Below, in pieces: positions 1-6,829 of a stretch of DNA of 45,744 nt. Under the pieces are notes generated by a model. The model was given only the letters and a program-made list of their open reading frames with translations. It searched no databases and was not told where the DNA came from. The DNA is from RGIG3102 sp964649845 (GTDB lineage Bacteria > Bacillota > Clostridia > Oscillospirales > Ruminococcaceae), in NCBI GenBank assembly GCA_964649845.1, contig CAZYSS010000005.1, positions 1 to 45,744 of the forward strand. Reading direction: 5' to 3'. Each line of letters opens with the position of its first letter. Position 1 is the first letter of the stretch. A program made the position numbers and the translations under genes.

Positions 1-35
1 TCATCTATCCTTCTCACAACTCCTGTTGCTCTCAT
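1..35 (-). CDS. AbrB/SpoVT-family transcriptional regulator (5' end only)
   Basis: Only the first eleven codons are inside the window, on the minus strand. They read MRATGVVRRID. This is the conserved N-terminus of the AbrB/SpoVT swapped-hairpin DNA-binding family, which usually continues as a D-L-G-R-V-V-I-P motif. A ribosome binding site AAGGAG lies seven bases upstream of this ATG. Another ATG five bases further upstream stops after two codons, which fixes the start. Such proteins are transition-state or sporulation regulators in Firmicutes and bind DNA as tetramers. Which paralogue this is (SpoVT or AbrB) cannot be decided from so short a piece. Confidence 0.75.
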   Translation of the reverse strand, partial: MRATGVVRRID

Positions 36-100
36 AACATATCTCCTTGAATAATTGTGGAATTTTATGTTAGTTTGGGATAATAACAGGAAAATATACA

Positions 101-139
101 TAAAAAACCTGTAAGTGTTTGTGATTAACGCTTACAGGT
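101..139 (-). terminator. Intrinsic terminator of the XRE gene
   Basis: ACCTGTAAG at 107-115 pairs perfectly with CTTACAGGT at 131-139. Read on the minus strand, the hairpin is followed by six T (complement of 102-107). It directly follows the stop codon of the XRE-family gene. Confidence 0.85.
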
Positions 140-343
140 CTATTTCTTTTCAAATTCTTTGCCAGTGATTAAATAATTGATGGAAACATTAAAATATTCA
201 GACATCTGCAATAACAATTCCAGAGACGGCTGCCTTTTGCCATTTTCATAATGGGACAGGGCTTCTCTGGAAATATTTAAATCAATCGCCACTTTTTGTT
301 GATTGAGTTTAAGACTTTTTCGGATATTCTTTAAGCCAATCAT
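140..343 (-). CDS. XRE-family helix-turn-helix repressor, small
   Basis: A 67-residue protein that is almost entirely a lambda-repressor-like HTH_3 domain (Gln-Gln-Lys-Val-Ala then Ser-Arg-Glu-Ala-Leu-Ser recognition helix, followed by YENGKRQPS). There is no extra sensor or catalytic domain, as in many phage-like or toxin-antitoxin-like repressors. A TTG three bases upstream of the ATG could also start translation, but AGAGGTGAG is better placed for the ATG. The gene is divergent from the DUF4177 gene at 474 and faces two perfect palindromic operators, so it probably represses itself and its neighbour. It is AT-rich compared with most of the window, which suggests recent acquisition. Confidence 0.85.
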   Translation of the reverse strand: MIGLKNIRKSLKLNQQKVAIDLNISREALSHYENGKRQPSLELLLQMSEYFNVSINYLITGKEFEKK

Positions 344-363
344 CAACTCACCTCTTGCATAAA

Positions 364-406
364 TTGTAACAATTTGTTACAATATAAATGTTACAATTTG
401 TAACAT
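364..406. promoter_or_regulatory. Two perfect 19-bp palindromic operators
   Basis: Site 1 (364-382) is TTGTAACAATTTGTTACAA and site 2 (388-406) is ATGTTACAATTTGTAACAT. Each is a perfect palindrome around one central T, and their centres are 24 bp apart. They fill the middle of the divergent intergenic region between the XRE gene and the DUF4177 gene. Shape, position and number fit the operators of the adjacent XRE repressor; binding itself is inferred. A weak promoter for the rightward gene may follow (TTGCGC at 413-418, TATTGT at 435-440). Confidence 0.8.
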
Positions 407-473
407 TTATGCTTGCGCTTGCTTTTAAAAGTGATATTGTAAAATTGACTATTAAAAAGGGGAGTCATTGTAA

Positions 474-1013
474 ATGAAATCTATTGATATTTCATACGAA
501 TATGGATTGGATGGTTTTGAGTTTAGACAATATATTAAGGAAAATGCTACATTTCCCATAAAAGAAACTTTTATGGGAGATATTATTTTGCCAGATGATT
601 TGAATATTGAAGAATTTATTAAACCATTTTTATTAAAAAAAGAAGAAGAAAAGAGAAAAATTAAAGAAAAAGAAAGACTTGAAGAAGAGGAACGCTTAAA
701 AGAACGTCGTGAGAAATACTTTTCGAGAATAGAGCAGTTAAGAGAAAAAGAATATACTGGATATTATGAATATAAAGTAATAAGCATGACTGATATAGGT
801 GGATTATTCAAATCAAATTCTGGCAGAGTAAATATCGAAGAAATGACAATGGTTTTGAATGAACTAGGTGTTGATGGCTGGCATCTTGTTACAGCATATT
901 CCAACGAGTTGGGTAAAAATGCTTTATCCGGTGGTGCTGGCGGTGCTTTGTTAGGGGTAAACTCTACAGTAGATGAAAATATACTTATTTTTGAACGATT
1001 TGTAAAAATATAA
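474..1013 (+). CDS. Coiled-coil protein with C-terminal DUF4177-like domain
   Basis: 179 residues. Residues about 54-92 are a highly charged Lys/Glu/Arg-rich stretch predicted to form a long coiled coil. The C-terminal part (about 95-179) begins GYYEYKVISM and contains NELGVDGWHLV, the pattern of the DUF4177 family (Y-E-Y-K-V then L-N-E-L-G-x-x-G-W-x-L-V). No signal peptide or membrane segment is visible. The start is supported by GGGGAG about nine bases upstream. The gene is very AT-rich and uses A/T-ending codons, unlike the CTG-rich housekeeping genes further right. It is divergent from the XRE repressor and probably controlled by the paired operators. Its function is unknown. Confidence 0.7.
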   Translation: MKSIDISYEYGLDGFEFRQYIKENATFPIKETFMGDIILPDDLNIEEFIKPFLLKKEEEKRKIKEKERLEEEERLKERREKYFSRIEQLREKEYTGYYEYKVISMTDIGGLFKSNSGRVNIEEMTMVLNELGVDGWHLVTAYSNELGKNALSGGAGGALLGVNSTVDENILIFERFVKI

Positions 1014-1015
1014 TA

Positions 1016-1042
1016 AAAGCGGAGTGAAATCACTCCGCTTTA
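1016..1042. terminator. Bidirectional terminator between convergent genes
   Basis: AAAGCGGAGTG (1016-1026) pairs with CACTCCGCTTT (1031-1041) around the loop AAAT. A/T tracts flank both sides, so it can serve the DUF4177 gene on plus and the CadD-like gene on minus, whose stop codon lies inside it. Confidence 0.9.
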
Positions 1043-1597
1043 TTTTATCATTATATAAATGCCCAGGCCGATGTAAACTGCCGGAACAATGATTTTTCTG
1101 TGCTGTGTCAGTATCTTCTGCAGGGCAGGCAGGTCTGCCAGTTTTTTGCCGGCTGTGCACCACAGGGCTGTCATCAGGGCAAATACTGCCAGCATTATCA
1201 TCAGCCGGGAAGCGTTCCACCCTGCAAACAGGGGAATATACACACCTATGTTGTCCCGTCCGCTAGCTATTGTCATCAGTGCGGTGGTCAGCAGCATATT
1301 ATGCCTGTATTCAATACGTTCATCAGTGTTTTCGTCTTTGCTGATAAATTCCTTTATGCCCAATATAATCGGGACAAATCCCATTATCCACAGGTATCTC
1401 TCCGCCAGCAGCTGCAGTCCGTATGCACCGGCACAGCCTGCTGCCACCAGCAGACCTGTACCTGCATATCTTCCGGCAAAAATCTGCCTCTTCTGCTTTT
1501 TGTCCTGTGTCCGGGTATACAGCAACAGGAGTAGAAACAGGTCATCTATATTTGTAGCCACATAGGCGGTGAAAGAAGCAATAACAGTCTGCAGCAT
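1040..1597 (-). CDS. CadD-family (cadmium resistance-type) membrane transporter
   Basis: 185 residues with about five to six hydrophobic segments. The hallmarks of the CadD family are visible: TNIDDLFLLLLLY near residue 15, GFVPIILGIKEF near residue 73, and ASGRDNIGVYIPLF near residue 111. Family members are small LysE-like exporters linked to cadmium resistance or cation export; the real substrate here is not shown by the sequence. The start has a clear GGAGAG five bases upstream. The gene is a single unit between the terminator at 1016-1042 and the terminator of the upstream ADA-like gene. No ArsR/CadC-type regulator is adjacent. Confidence 0.85.
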   Translation of the reverse strand: MLQTVIASFTAYVATNIDDLFLLLLLYTRTQDKKQKRQIFAGRYAGTGLLVAAGCAGAYGLQLLAERYLWIMGFVPIILGIKEFISKDENTDERIEYRHNMLLTTALMTIASGRDNIGVYIPLFAGWNASRLMIMLAVFALMTALWCTAGKKLADLPALQKILTQHRKIIVPAVYIGLGIYIMIK

Positions 1598-1654
1598 AAT
1601 CTCTCCGTAACAGTTGATATATCATATTTTAAATCAGTTATAACAGTTTTTCAA

Positions 1655-1684
1655 TATAAAACGGCTCCGTTTTCCACAGAGCCG
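1655..1684 (-). terminator. Intrinsic terminator of the adenosine deaminase-like gene
   Basis: CGGCTC (1662-1667) pairs with GAGCCG (1679-1684). On the minus strand the stem is followed by TTTTAT. It lies just past the stop codon of the large minus-strand gene. Confidence 0.7.
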
Positions 1685-1695
1685 CCTGTTTTTGT

Positions 1696-4176
1696 TTATA
1701 ACTTTGTGCCTATATCATCTTCCATTTTGCGGATTCGTCTGATTACCTCATCTGCAGTGGCGTTGATTGTCACATAGCCCTCCAGGGAAGTGGCCTTTGC
1801 TTTCAGCATAGCTGATTTGGGATAGATGAATATTCTGGATTTTGCCTTGCCGTTTCTGGCTTCCTGCACCAGATTTGCGATTGAGGAGTTGCCGTCAAAC
1901 GCCAGCAGGGCGCAGTTTCTTCTTTCAAAAATCTCATAGTTGAAAGATTTGTAAATACCCATTTCCCGTGATTCTGTGGAAATTCGCACGCCGCTGATGT
2001 CTGCTTTCTGCAGTCTGTGCAGTTGCTTTTTGTCCATCAGTGACGGAACAATGCTGTAAATTTCAAAATTTCTGTTGTTTTCAACAAGATATTTTTCCTG
2101 CCCCAGCAGCTTGTGTCCTACTATGAAGAACACTTTTTCGGGGTTCAGGTTGTCCAGCAGTGCTTGCAGCAGCAGTTTGTCACCATCACTTACCTTTGGT
2201 GAGGAGTTGCCGCTGTTGAAACTGCCACCGGCGATAACCACAGGATATTTGTTCCACGGCAGTTCCTTTACCTTTTCCCTGAAAACAGGATAGGACGGCT
2301 GCTTGTTTATTTCAAACTTTACATCGCGTATATCGTCAAAATCCTTTGGCAGTTCTTCTGTATAATATTCTGCCACAGTCCTGCCTGCCAGCCGTTTTTC
2401 AAACTCTGCACTTTTCTTTGCAAAGTTTTCTGTCTGGCGCGCGATAATTGCATCCTCTGCCTTTTTCATCTGCATAAATTCTTCATCGGTGATTTTCAGC
2501 AGATTGGTCAGAGCCAGCTGTTCGTCCAGACTGTCTGTGCCGTACATACCGCAGCCGTCTGTGCCCATTACGCAGGAAATTCCGTTTGCCAGATAGCTTT
2601 TCAGCGGATGTGTGCGCAGGTCTATGATGTTGTTCAGTCTCACGTTGCTGGTCAGCTGGAATTCCAGCACCACATCGTGGGCTTTTATTTTTTCCATCAG
2701 CTGTCTGCCCTGGGCGCTTTTCAGGCTGGCACAGTACAGGCCGTGACCTATACGCATATATGGAAAAGCCTGTCCCGGCAGCAGTGACTGTTCCACCAGG
2801 TCAATTGATTTGGCCATATTGGTTTTCAGCGAGTCATTTTCCCCTGCGTGTATGCGGATTGTCCAGTTTCTGTCCTGTGATGCGATTTTGGTTACGATTT
2901 CGCGGATAACTGCTTTCAGCTCGGCAATATCGTTTATTTCTTCACCCACAAAGTCACTGCCCACCACATATGGGTCTTTGCACACCACTTTCAGCGCCTG
3001 AATTGCGTCTGTAAGGTAGTTGGAGGAGGTGATGTTTTCTTTTACAAGTGTAAGAGGAATGCGGCGGATAGCAGTCAGAAAACGGATATCCACACCTGTT
3101 TCTGCTTTTACCAGTGGTAGGATTCTGTGAATCTGCTGCAGCATTCTCACGTTGGATGCATCTTTTTTCACCAGTGTGGTGTCGCTGATTTCCACATATC
3201 TGATGTATTTTTTTCTATATTCGCGGCCAATCCACAGCAGGGTGTCTTCATACAGGGTGTTCTGTGCATAGTCTGGGTTAGCGTTGTCTGCCAGCATTCT
3301 TTCCAGATAACTGCGCACATCTGCATCCTCTATTCTGTCCATGCCTGCCAGTTCAATGCGGTAATCGCATGGAACGCCTTTGGTGAATACATATCTGTAC
3401 AGATACAGCTTTTCCAGATTGGTGAACACCGCCTGTGAGTCCTTCAGGATAGTCAGTGACATACGGACTTTGTTTATATTCTCTGTGGAGTTTTCTATAT
3501 TGTTCAGAATAAGGTCTGCAAAATTTATAAAAGTATTGTCGTCAATCTTTCTGTCGCGATATTTGCCCTCAAGACCTGACAGGTCCAGTTTGTCCTCCAC
3601 TTGCGCACGCTGTTTGTAAATAAACTGTTGCTGTGCGGCGGACAGCTTTACGTCGATTTTCTTTATGTAATACAGTGGATAGCGTATCTGATGCTTGATG
3701 GCAAGGGCAATCAGTATATCCGCGTTCAGGTTTGCGTTGCCGTGGGTGTGCAGGTCTGTGGACAGCTTTACATTCTGCGGCACATAGGATTTTACCAGTG
3801 TTTCCCTGAATGAGTATTTGTAGTCCTTTGTCTGGCTCATCAGTGTTTTGGCGATGGCAGGTATCAGGCTGTTTACCTCAATTGTGCCGTCAGGGTAGAT
3901 GTTGGCCAGCTTTGTGCCGTTAAGACGCAGGATATACACGCGCTTGCCGTCACCTTTGATATAGCAGGGAATATCCCCCTGAATCACGGTGCGGCCGTCT
4001 TTTACGCTGGTCTGCTGGCCGGAAGTCCTGGCCAGATTGTTTATCAGGTTGTCAGATTTATGATTGTTGGCAAAAATGGTATAGGAAAGCTTCTGCCCTT
4101 CCATATCAAGAGAAACCAGAATATCCTTTTCCTTGTCCAGATACAGTTTTCCGAAATAACTCATATTGTCACCCAT
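1696..4176 (-). CDS. Adenosine deaminase-like metallohydrolase fused to a SLOG/LOG-like domain
   Basis: An 826-residue soluble protein, more than twice the length of classical adenosine deaminase (about 340). The amidohydrolase part carries HTH (H143, H145), HAGE (443-446), GHG (H478), SNVRL with a following HPL, and GTD (D540). These match the zinc ligands and catalytic Glu/His/Asp of adenosine deaminases, but the usual second Asp after D540 is Gly. Residues about 644-826 form a second, Rossmann-like part: VVIAGGSFNSG, then a G-H-K turn, ESREMG (735-740), and FDGNSSIANLV (760-770). This resembles SLOG/LOG nucleotide-binding or phosphoribohydrolase domains. A purine nucleoside or nucleotide substrate is likely but not proven. 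The ATG at 4176 has no good ribosome binding site; the ATG at 4164, with GGGTGA five bases upstream, may be the true start (822 residues). A TAAAAT with TGG before it (about 4207-4215, minus strand) may be its promoter. Confidence 0.8.
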   Translation of the reverse strand: MGDNMSYFGKLYLDKEKDILVSLDMEGQKLSYTIFANNHKSDNLINNLARTSGQQTSVKDGRTVIQGDIPCYIKGDGKRVYILRLNGTKLANIYPDGTIEVNSLIPAIAKTLMSQTKDYKYSFRETLVKSYVPQNVKLSTDLHTHGNANLNADILIALAIKHQIRYPLYYIKKIDVKLSAAQQQFIYKQRAQVEDKLDLSGLEGKYRDRKIDDNTFINFADLILNNIENSTENINKVRMSLTILKDSQAVFTNLEKLYLYRYVFTKGVPCDYRIELAGMDRIEDADVRSYLERMLADNANPDYAQNTLYEDTLLWIGREYRKKYIRYVEISDTTLVKKDASNVRMLQQIHRILPLVKAETGVDIRFLTAIRRIPLTLVKENITSSNYLTDAIQALKVVCKDPYVVGSDFVGEEINDIAELKAVIREIVTKIASQDRNWTIRIHAGENDSLKTNMAKSIDLVEQSLLPGQAFPYMRIGHGLYCASLKSAQGRQLMEKIKAHDVVLEFQLTSNVRLNNIIDLRTHPLKSYLANGISCVMGTDGCGMYGTDSLDEQLALTNLLKITDEEFMQMKKAEDAIIARQTENFAKKSAEFEKRLAGRTVAEYYTEELPKDFDDIRDVKFEINKQPSYPVFREKVKELPWNKYPVVIAGGSFNSGNSSPKVSDGDKLLLQALLDNLNPEKVFFIVGHKLLGQEKYLVENNRNFEIYSIVPSLMDKKQLHRLQKADISGVRISTESREMGIYKSFNYEIFERRNCALLAFDGNSSIANLVQEARNGKAKSRIFIYPKSAMLKAKATSLEGYVTINATADEVIRRIRKMEDDIGTKL

Positions 4177-4249
4177 AAAAATTGATAGTTCAGTGCATAT
4201 ATTTTTATTTTACCATATCTGTCAGAAAAAGACACTAACAAATTGTAGT

Positions 4250-4784
4250 TGGTGAAGCATTGATTCGTTAAAACCGCTCCGGTATTACGCTTGCCTTGTA
4301 CGTTTTTTTAGGGATGTTGTTGGACTATTGGGGATTCTGTGGACGTAGGGGCGAACTGTGTTCGTCCGTTTTCGGGACGTTGTGGGCAAGCGTAGCGCCG
4401 GAATGGTATTTCACGAAGTGAAATAGGCCGAGTTTATCCTTGCGAGGCCAGTGGTGTCCCCTACTTATAGGTATGTACCGTCATTTGCCTCCCTTGTTAA
4501 CGGCCCAGGCCGGCCTCTCTTGGCCGTTAGCCAATTCACCTTCAGGGAGGGGAACCGCTTGCGGTGGAGGGATTCTTTTCCGGGACGTCCGGGAGGCCGT
4601 TCCCCTACGCGTCACTTCGTTCAGGATGACAAAGTAACAGTTTGTGGTTTCCCAAGGGCGACTGATAGCCGCCCCTACGCGGACAGAGCAGAAAATTAAT
4701 TTAATTGCAATCCGCGGGCGAACACGGTTCGCCCCTATGCGGTCCGAGAAGCGGTGATTTGCTGGCCTGCACATTCTGCAAAAC
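4250..4784. repeat. Non-coding, GC-rich intergenic repeat cluster
   Basis: No gene is supported between 4177 and 4840. The stretch is a patchwork of short inverted repeats and motifs that recur elsewhere in the window: GTAGGGGCG at about 4346 (also near 20100), GGGCGAAC/GTTCGCCC at 4716-4734, a TATTTCAC/GTGAAATA hairpin near 4405-4425, and GTCACTTCGTTC at 4611-4622 (also at 6754-6765). Open frames here are short and have no ribosome binding sites. It looks like dispersed intergenic repeats rather than a degraded gene. Confidence 0.6.
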
Positions 4785-4810
4785 AAAAAAGCCCGCATTT
4801 CTGCGGGTTT
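4785..4810 (-). terminator. Intrinsic terminator of spo0A
   Basis: CCCGCA (4792-4797) pairs with TGCGGG (4802-4807) around TTTC. On the minus strand it is followed by six T. It lies just past the spo0A stop codon. Confidence 0.85.
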
Positions 4811-4840
4811 TCTGCATAATAAAGATTGTTTTGCCGGCCG

Positions 4841-5596
4841 TCAGCTGACTTTGTACTTTTTGTTTTCCAGACGCAGTCTGTCAGAAATCATGGCAATAAA
4901 CTCACTGTTGGTAGGTTTACCGCGCATATTGTTTATGGTGTAGCCAAAATAATCGTTCAGCACATCCACGTTGCCTCTGTCCCAGGCCACTTCTATGGCG
5001 TGGCGTATTGCACGTTCCACGCGGCTGGCGGTGGTGCTGTTCATCTTTGCAATATCGGGATACAGCCTTTTGGTCACAAGACTGATTACCTCCGGGTCCT
5101 CCACTGCCATAATGATAGACTGGCGCAGAAAACTGTAGCCTTTTATGTGGGCGGGCACGCCCATATTGTGCAGCACTGCGGTTACCCTGGTTTCCAGGTC
5201 GTTGTCCTGTCGGCTTTCCTTTCTTATATCCAGCAGCGCTGTTATTCTGGAATAAGCCACTTCAAAGGAATATGGCTTCAGAAAATAATAGCTGAACCCA
5301 GCCTGCATCACCCGGCGCACAGTGTCTTCATTGTCAAAAGCGCAGGTGGCAAAAAACAGCTTTGGCGGATTTGTAAGTTCTGTTGCCTTTTCCTTTACGG
5401 CTATGGCATCTATGCCTGCCAGAAACACATCGGCAAATACCACATCCGGCTGATAGTCATTTATCTTTTCCAGCAGCCTGTTTCCGTCCTTTTCGCAGAA
5501 CTGCACATCTATGCCTTTTTCTCCAAAGAAGTGCTGCCGTCCCTGTATAATCCGTGGATTTTGCTCACAAAACAGAATTTTCAGAATATTGTTCAT
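4841..5596 (-). CDS. spo0A: Stage 0 sporulation protein A (sporulation master response regulator)
   Basis: 251 residues, the usual Spo0A size. Residues 1-125 are a receiver domain with phospho-acceptor D56 (VVFADVF), T84 and K107 (FLKPYSF). Residues about 137-245 are the Spo0A C-terminal DNA-binding domain, with VPAHIKGY, LYPDIAK, SRVERAIRHAIEVAW and FGYTINNMRGKPTNSEFIAM all nearly canonical. When phosphorylated, Spo0A binds 0A boxes and commits the cell to sporulation. The start is fixed by AGGAG seven bases upstream; the longer open frame reads into the promoter. One oddity: the paired acidic residues that normally bind magnesium near position 10 are Glu11-Gln12 instead of Asp-Asp. A 0A box upstream suggests autoregulation. 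No spoIVB is adjacent within the window. Confidence 0.96.
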   Translation of the reverse strand: MNNILKILFCEQNPRIIQGRQHFFGEKGIDVQFCEKDGNRLLEKINDYQPDVVFADVFLAGIDAIAVKEKATELTNPPKLFFATCAFDNEDTVRRVMQAGFSYYFLKPYSFEVAYSRITALLDIRKESRQDNDLETRVTAVLHNMGVPAHIKGYSFLRQSIIMAVEDPEVISLVTKRLYPDIAKMNSTTASRVERAIRHAIEVAWDRGNVDVLNDYFGYTINNMRGKPTNSEFIAMISDRLRLENKKYKVS

Positions 5597-5654
5597 TTCG
5601 TTTCTCCTACATAAGCAATACACAGTTTGACAAGCATCTCTATTAACCACTACA

Positions 5655-5684
5655 ATGTTACCATTTTTAACCATTTACCATCAA
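5655..5684 (-). promoter_or_regulatory. Predicted spo0A promoter
   Basis: On the minus strand, TTGATG (5679-5684) and TAACAT (5655-5660) are separated by 18 bp. The predicted transcript start lies about 50 bp upstream of the spo0A ATG. Confidence 0.6.
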
Positions 5685-5703
5685 CGGGAATAAAGGCGGA
5701 AAA

Positions 5704-5710
5704 TGTCGAA
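5704..5710. promoter_or_regulatory. Spo0A-binding site (0A box)
   Basis: TGTCGAA is an exact match to the 0A box consensus and lies 20 bp upstream of the predicted spo0A -35 element. Its position fits activation of spo0A by its own product. A single 7-mer can occur by chance, so this is an inference supported by location. Confidence 0.55.
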
Positions 5711-5770
5711 TGCTTACGAAAATAAAAAATATGTCCGGTATCTGCTTATATTTGAGATTATAAATGCAGA

Positions 5771-5802
5771 ACTGCCACAATTCAAGTCAGAATCGCGGCA
5801 GT
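5771..5802. terminator. Long hairpin after the SipW-like gene (possible terminator)
   Basis: ACTGCCACAATTC (5771-5783) pairs with GAATCGCGGCAGT (5790-5802) over 13 positions. In the minus-strand RNA this includes two G-U pairs. The loop has six bases. The T tract is poor, so termination is plausible but not certain. Confidence 0.45.
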
Positions 5803-5812
5803 ACAGGTAGTT

Positions 5813-6586
5813 TTATTCTGTTTTTATTATTGCTGCAGAATTAATTGCCTGCAGACGTTGTTTTTCTGCTTTTTCGATTTTTCTTTCAAATACAGGGGCG
5901 ATAAGTTCAATCAGAAACACCAGTCCCATAGTCACATAGCCAAGTGCAGACTGGAGGAAAAGAACAAATATGCCAAGCATCTGGATTTTGAAACCACTGT
6001 ACTTGCCGATAATCTGTTCAAAATGAACAGGTGCATCATCGTATGGGTTGCTGTCTCCGCGCAGGGTATATGCAGTTTTCCCATCTTTCTCTGAAATATC
6101 AGTTATCCTGTGTGATATAAGCTGTCCGTTTTTTTCGTAAACCACAACATCATATAACTGCAAATCTTCTTTACTGCTGACAGGATTCACCAGAATAATA
6201 TCAAAGGTGTTGAACTGGTCATCCAGATTATGTTCAGTCAGATAAGTGTTTTTTTCGTTTTTGTGCGCCATACTGCCGCTGCCTACCACCTGGAATGTAC
6301 CCATATTCTTTATAGGAAAATAATTCCCGTTTTTCTGTGCATACAGGCTGACAGCAAATGCACAGAAAATCAGCCCAGTTACTGCGCCAGACAGTATGTC
6401 CAGAATTTTTCCGTATATTATGTTTTTGTCAGAGTATTCTTTTTGTATTCTGTCGTCCTCAAGTCCTGCATTGATTGCCTGCAGCTTGTAATGATAAAGG
6501 CTGTACATAAGATAGGTGATTGCTCCCAGCACTATCATCACTATAACGGCAGATACCGCATATATCGGCACTTTATATAAAACCAT
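5813..6586 (-). CDS. SipW-like (S26B, ER-type) signal peptidase I
   Basis: 257 residues with membrane segments near 6-28, 62-82 and 203-233. The S26 catalytic boxes are present: VGSGSMA with the nucleophile S105, SHRI with His159 replacing the lysine of bacterial type I enzymes, and LRGDSNPYDD (about 175-184). A Ser-His pair is typical of SipW/archaeal/eukaryotic-type peptidases. In Bacillus, SipW processes TasA and related matrix proteins. Here the nearest upstream gene in the same direction encodes a TasA-like exported protein, its likely substrate. The start has GAGG four bases upstream of the ATG. A MITE-like insertion separates the two genes; co-transcription is possible but unproven. 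Confidence 0.9.
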   Translation of the reverse strand: MVLYKVPIYAVSAVIVMIVLGAITYLMYSLYHYKLQAINAGLEDDRIQKEYSDKNIIYGKILDILSGAVTGLIFCAFAVSLYAQKNGNYFPIKNMGTFQVVGSGSMAHKNEKNTYLTEHNLDDQFNTFDIILVNPVSSKEDLQLYDVVVYEKNGQLISHRITDISEKDGKTAYTLRGDSNPYDDAPVHFEQIIGKYSGFKIQMLGIFVLFLQSALGYVTMGLVFLIELIAPVFERKIEKAEKQRLQAINSAAIIKTE

Positions 6587-6600
6587 ATGTCCTCTTTATA

Positions 6601-6820
6601 ACAAAAACACCCCCGCAGTGGTTAATGTCATTAAGTTAAGTATTTTCGAAAAATATCAACTTAATAAAACAAACTAAAATGTCATTCTGAGCGAAGCGAC
6701 GCGTGCCCTTCAGGGTAAGAATCTTAATCACATTGTTAGAACTAAGATTCTTCGTCACTTCGTTCCTCAGAACAACATATTTTTTCTTATCTAAATGACA
6801 TTGCCGCAGTGGTGTTTTGT
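6601..6820 (-). terminator. Terminator of the TasA-like gene, split by an insertion
   Basis: If the segment 6623-6813 (element plus one duplicate) is removed, the sequence becomes a classical terminator: AAAACACC, loop CCCGCAGT, GGTGTTTT, with T tracts on both strands. In the present sequence the two stem arms are about 190 bp apart, so the hairpin is probably lost. Transcripts of the TasA-like gene may now read on into the SipW-like gene. Confidence 0.6.
6623..6803. mobile_element. MITE-like element, 181 bp, with target duplication
   Basis: The segment is bounded by inverted ends AATGTCATT (6624-6632) and AATGACATT (6794-6802). It is flanked by a perfect 10-bp direct repeat CCGCAGTGGT (6613-6622 and 6804-6813), as expected for a target-site duplication. 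It has no coding capacity. Internally it carries AAGAATCTTA (6717-6726) paired with TAAGATTCTT (6743-6752), and a second copy of the end motif, ATGTCATTCTGAG, at 6679-6691, so it may be composite. Short non-coding elements mobilised in trans are called MITEs; the transposase is not in the window. Confidence 0.7.
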
Positions 6821-6829
6821 TTGTTGATA

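Noticed and set aside
1696..4176. RADAR defence component RdrB (large divergent adenosine deaminase)
   Set aside because: Size and deaminase motifs are reminiscent, but no RdrA-type ATPase lies next to it, and the C-terminal SLOG/LOG-like part is not a known RdrB feature. It is better described as a separate ADA fusion.
4826..5614. Long open frame opposite spo0A
   Set aside because: It is a reverse-strand shadow of spo0A, with Cys/His/Phe-rich composition and no ribosome binding site.
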